Shown one piece after another: positions 32,236 to 35,263 of a stretch of 35,263 nucleotides of DNA. How positions within the stretch are numbered: position 1 is the first letter of the stretch; every line of letters starts with the position of its first letter. The notes under the pieces are model-generated. The model did no database searches and was not told the DNA's origin. It saw only the letters and a program-made list of their open reading frames with translations. The stretch is from CAWVWF01 sp963933885 (GTDB lineage Bacteria > Bacteroidota > Bacteroidia > Flavobacteriales_C > GCA-002722245). The position numbers and the translations under genes were made by a program. Location of the stretch: contig CAWVWF010000011.1 of NCBI GenBank assembly GCA_963933885.1, positions 1 through 35,263 of the forward strand, given 5' to 3'.

Positions 32236-33657
32236 CTAGTCCTTGAAAGACTTGTACGTAGCACTATTTTTCATTAAAGAACTCTGCTCTTCTTCTATCT
32301 TTTTGAATTCTAATTTAAAATCACCTTTAAAATTACTTTTCAAATTTGTAACACCAAGTTTTTCAATAGAATATAAAAACTTTTTAAGCGCTTCAGGTCT
32401 AGCTTCATTACGACTTGCTAAAAACCAAAACAATTGAGCTGAGAAATCATACACCTCTAAATCCATTGCAATATTAGCATATTCATATAGATCATCTAAC
32501 CTTTTATCTTTATCCTTAAACAAAGAAGCGATAGACAATCTCCTAAACAACAAATACCCTTCTTTCCCATTACTCGCATTTACATCCATATTGTAAAGTG
32601 GATTACTTTTATAAACACCAACCTTTGCTTTATTCCACATTTGCTGATCCGACATTTCAGAATCACCACTTTCCAAAGAAAGAGCATTTTGAGAAAAGTA
32701 AACTTCGTACTTGCTCCAGGCAGAATTAGGATATAATTTCAAAACACCTTTATAAATGGCAATCGCTTCTTGATATTTACCGGTATTATGAAACTTAAAT
32801 CCTTCCTGAATTTCACTGTTTAAGACTTGATTGAAAGCCCCTAACCTCTGATACAAGTCATTTAAATAATTATCTGATATAGAATTAGGTGATGAAAACA
32901 TACGTACTATTTCTATATGCTTCAAAGCATAATCAAACTCTCCTTGTGCAACCAAAGCAAATATTTTTGTAATTGGAAGAAGTTGGTTTCCTTGAGACAT
33001 TTCCAAAACCGCCCTCCAATAATCAGCGTTCTTATCTAATAATTTAGATATTTCCTGCTTTGAACTAAAGTCTGTTTTAGTAAAAAAAGTTCCTGTATTT
33101 ACAACTCCTGTGTATTTAGGATCTACTATAGTTTGGTATGCCGATAATACTTTTAAAGCTTCAATCGCGAATGTTTTATTCAATTCATACTTCTCTTTAA
33201 GACTTGCCTTGTCATATTGTTCTTGCCTTGCATCAACGGGAGAAACTAATCCATTAAAATCAGTTTGATACTCCGTAAATTTTGAATTGATTAAAAATAA
33301 AATTGGAAAATCAACTAACTTTGTATGATCAACTTTAATAGCTAATATTTTCTCTAAAAACGCTTCCTTCTGTTTCTTTTTAATTTCTGGATTAGAGAAC
33401 ACTTCTACCGAGTGATTTCCTTCTGGATGTACGGTGATTAAGACGCCTATTTTTTGATCATCTTTAATGTTTGAAAAAGCTTTTTCTGTTACACCTTTAA
33501 GCACTCCAATACTTTCAATGAAACGTTCTTGATCAACGTTTACATCTGCAATATTGTCATTTTCCAACAATGTTATAACAATCTCTGGACTGTGCTGAGC
33601 AATAAGGTTAATAGTAATTAAGAAGGATGTTAGAATAGAAATTATAAATTTTCTCAT
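32236..33657 (-). CDS. Secreted TPR-containing protein of unknown function
   Basis: A 473-residue exported protein. The signal peptide (MRKFIISILTSFLITINLIA) is followed by Gln21 near the likely cleavage site. Residues ~25-125 form an alpha/beta region (VITLLENDNIADV, IGVLITVHPEGNHSVEV). The middle is helical, with one clear TPR-like unit, FHNTGKYQEAIAIYKGVLKL followed by YPNSAWSKYEVYF. No catalytic motif is recognised. It starts 39 bp after the bestrophin stop on the same strand and could be co-transcribed with it, and ends 128 bp before the radC operon start. Probably periplasmic or surface-exposed. Confidence 0.7.
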   Translation of the reverse strand: MRKFIISILTSFLITINLIAQHSPEIVITLLENDNIADVNVDQERFIESIGVLKGVTEKAFSNIKDDQKIGVLITVHPEGNHSVEVFSNPEIKKKQKEAFLEKILAIKVDHTKLVDFPILFLINSKFTEYQTDFNGLVSPVDARQEQYDKASLKEKYELNKTFAIEALKVLSAYQTIVDPKYTGVVNTGTFFTKTDFSSKQEISKLLDKNADYWRAVLEMSQGNQLLPITKIFALVAQGEFDYALKHIEIVRMFSSPNSISDNYLNDLYQRLGAFNQVLNSEIQEGFKFHNTGKYQEAIAIYKGVLKLYPNSAWSKYEVYFSQNALSLESGDSEMSDQQMWNKAKVGVYKSNPLYNMDVNASNGKEGYLLFRRLSIASLFKDKDKRLDDLYEYANIAMDLEVYDFSAQLFWFLASRNEARPEALKKFLYSIEKLGVTNLKSNFKGDFKLEFKKIEEEQSSLMKNSATYKSFKD

Positions 33658-33696
33658 TTCAATATCATTCAGTTTTTAATTTTACAAGAAATAAAA

Positions 33697-34746
33697 TTAC
33701 ATCTGAATATGATTAATATTCTCAAATGGCTCTGGAAGATCTTTCGCATCAACATCAATCAATTGTAATATATCTCTTGAGATACCTCTTGAGATATTTG
33801 AAATCGGAACATCATTAGGTGAACCTTCAAATGGATTCTCTCCAGCTAAACCAATTCTAAGCATTGTATTAAATACCCAAATAACAATAACTGTAAACGG
33901 AACATTTAACCAAACAAAGTACTTCCCTATAATTGGGCTTGTTTCTTCAATCCCAGCTCCCATACTTGCAAAAACAGGAATAATCGCCATTGGCAATAAC
34001 CACATGAAAATATGTACAAAATGATAACCGATACTTCCGTATTGTTTTGGGTAAGGGAAGTTTTTAATCCTTTCTGATTTTCCTTGAAGTGCTGTTAAAT
34101 CTTTTAAGATCACCTGAAGATTTAACAAGCTGAAATCCCATAATTTCTTTTCATTTGTTAAAGTTCTCAAATGTTTTGATTGCAAACTCATTACTGCGTT
34201 TGGTTTATTATCCTGAGCCATTACATACTTGTATTCTTCATCCGATAAATATGGTTTTAAAGATTCTTCTAATGTTGTTAAATATTCAGGAACATTATAC
34301 TGAAATGTAGCTTTCTCCATCAAAACTTCATACTTAGTCTCCCACTGCTTTCTTGCTCTCATTGCATAACGTAATGTTGTCAGCCAAGCAATATGACGAT
34401 TGGTAACTATCAACATTACTTCTGACTCATCTTTTAAAGCCTCAGAGCGGTGCATGTAAAAACTATCCTGAAGTGTAATAATTAAAGTCCTTGAATTATT
34501 CACAATACCACCCCAAATCTTACGTGCTTCCCAAATCCTATCGTATGCAGCATTATTCTGAAAACCAATCATAAAGGCTACTGCTGTACCAACTAATCCA
34601 ACTGGAGCCAATGGAATTTGCAACCATTTAACACCTAATAGTTCATATAGAATTGTTATCAAAATTGACAACATAAAGAAGAATATAATCTCTCTTTTAG
34701 TCCATATCAATACATTCTTAAATGGAAATCGTCTTTGTACGTACAT
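33697..34746 (-). CDS. Bestrophin family ion channel
   Basis: A 349-residue membrane protein with four hydrophobic segments. The N-terminus PFKNVLIWTKREIIFFFMLS and the motif AVAFMIGFQNNAAYDRIWEARKIWGGIVNNSR match bacterial bestrophins (the F-K-N-N-x-x-Y-D-R-W-W-E-A-R-x-x-W-G pattern). A later LPYPKQYG-like stretch, here FPYPKQYGSIGYHFVHIFMW, and a C-terminal helical tail fit as well. Bacterial members are pentameric and conduct chloride or cations. It is the first gene of the minus-strand group at the right side; upstream is decayed DNA. Confidence 0.9.
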   Translation of the reverse strand: MYVQRRFPFKNVLIWTKREIIFFFMLSILITILYELLGVKWLQIPLAPVGLVGTAVAFMIGFQNNAAYDRIWEARKIWGGIVNNSRTLIITLQDSFYMHRSEALKDESEVMLIVTNRHIAWLTTLRYAMRARKQWETKYEVLMEKATFQYNVPEYLTTLEESLKPYLSDEEYKYVMAQDNKPNAVMSLQSKHLRTLTNEKKLWDFSLLNLQVILKDLTALQGKSERIKNFPYPKQYGSIGYHFVHIFMWLLPMAIIPVFASMGAGIEETSPIIGKYFVWLNVPFTVIVIWVFNTMLRIGLAGENPFEGSPNDVPISNISRGISRDILQLIDVDAKDLPEPFENINHIQM

Positions 34747-34815
34747 GCTTTTTTATTTTTGAAAAGAATTCAACGAAGATACAGCAAAGCTTTTTTCAAT
34801 TATCATAAAATGACA

Positions 34816-35133
34816 TCAAAAAAATCTATCTATCCCTTCTAAGATAATTGGAGTTTCCAAAAGAGTACTAGCGCCCTTTTCTATTATTCTTGGCGCAACT
34901 TAATTGGTGGCCGCCTTTAATTTAAACTTAATACACGTATCAGAAACAGATGCTTTTCTAACGTACAAGAAACCTCTATTCTCTTGCAAAATGGTACCTA
35001 CAGAAAACCTTTAATCAATCCCTGTCCCATTTAATTCAACATCTAATTGAGATATTTAAGAGTCTTAAAGTGGAAGGAATCCGTTTTTCGGGTGACTATC
35101 AATCAGCATTATTTGGTAAAGTGATGAGTACTG
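34816..35133 (-). pseudogene. Decayed gene fragment, one frame with four internal TAA
   Basis: One minus-strand frame reads protein-like for 105 codons but is broken by four TAA codons (35065-35067, 35056-35058, 35011-35013, 34900-34902) before TGA at 34816. The longest pieces are SSLYQIMLIDSHPKNGFLPL, ISQLDVELNGTGID, the ~37-codon piece containing VGTILQENRGFLYVRKASVS, and EKGASTLLETPIILEGID. All four pieces stay in the same frame, which argues for an old gene eroded by point mutation. No family recognised; the pattern suggests a beta-rich secreted protein. Confidence 0.45.
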
Positions 35134-35151
35134 CCGGTTGCTAGGTTTAGA

Positions 35152-35190
35152 GTTAGGACTAACTTGCGGTTGTCATACCGCAGACGTGAA
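35152..35190 (+). other. Compact hairpin with attC-like ends in GC-rich patch
   Basis: GTTAG-GA-CTAAC (35152-35163) is a perfect inverted repeat, followed directly by TGCGGT (35165-35170), loop TGTCAT, ACCGCA (35177-35182), then GACGTGAAGC. CTAAC before the stem and GTGAAGC after it are reminiscent of integron attC R'' and R' boxes (RYYYAAC / GTTRRRY), the second with one mismatch. The whole is shorter than known attC sites. The last ~100 bp of the window are about 50% GC by hand count, far above the surroundings. Confidence 0.3.
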
Positions 35191-35263
35191 GCTGTCCCCC
35201 CATCGTCCACTGCTATCTGTGCTAAGTTTGAACCTCATATACTGCAACGGCGATTGTAAACGG

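Overview
The window looks like chromosomal DNA of a Bacteroidota bacterium, most likely from Flavobacteriales or a close relative. It is AT-rich. Start regions lack Shine-Dalgarno sequences. Several starts have TAnnTTTG-type -7 boxes, which are typical of this phylum. The gene content also fits: a Bacteroidota putative porin (Porin_10 type), a two-protein SiaB/SiaC module, a DUF7033-type deacetylase, a UvrA with a degenerate first zinc site, and an endonuclease III with an altered cysteine loop. Most genes are housekeeping. No tRNA, rRNA, CRISPR array, insertion sequence or prophage gene was seen.

Region 1 (1-5105): the 3' part of an SGNH-hydrolase-like gene enters from the left edge, followed by about 300 bp of decayed coding sequence. 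A tight minus-strand operon follows, in transcription order kdsD-like isomerase, tatC, lptB, and a GT-C-type membrane glycosyltransferase. It joins Kdo synthesis, Tat export and LPS export. Region 2 (5224-11977): recQ diverges from that operon. It converges on a minus-strand pair in which an outer-membrane porin precedes a cytochrome P450. A 514-bp gap with possible relic sequence and a TPR lipoprotein come next.

Region 3 (12037-18745) is rich in genome maintenance: bcp-recA (with overlapping inverted repeats in the leader), 5-formyl-THF cyclo-ligase, endonuclease III, a small conserved-looking protein, an ECF sigma factor and uvrA. Region 4 (18803-23505): siaB-siaC phospho-switch, methyltransferase plus ZIP metal transporter, a typical 2-Cys peroxiredoxin, two overlapping genes for paralogous small membrane proteins that I do not recognise, and aroQ.

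Region 5 (23651-32107): a CotH-kinase-like lipoprotein gene converges on a six-gene minus-strand operon with junctions of 0-4 bp: radC, wecB, DUF7033/polysaccharide deacetylase, FemAB/GNAT-like acyltransferase, sixA-type phosphatase, ppk1. It combines envelope-glycan enzymes with polyphosphate synthesis. Region 6 (32236-35263): a secreted TPR protein, a bestrophin channel, then a gene-free right end. That end holds a single-frame relic with four internal TAA codons and, in the last ~110 bp, a patch of about 50% GC with a compact hairpin that loosely resembles an integron attC site.

The best candidates for undescribed biology are the paralogous membrane pair (22193-23109), the SiaB/SiaC module without a diguanylate cyclase, the porin-P450 pair, the glycan/polyphosphate operon, and the hairpin at the right end. 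All functional calls are from motif recognition by eye; no database search was run.
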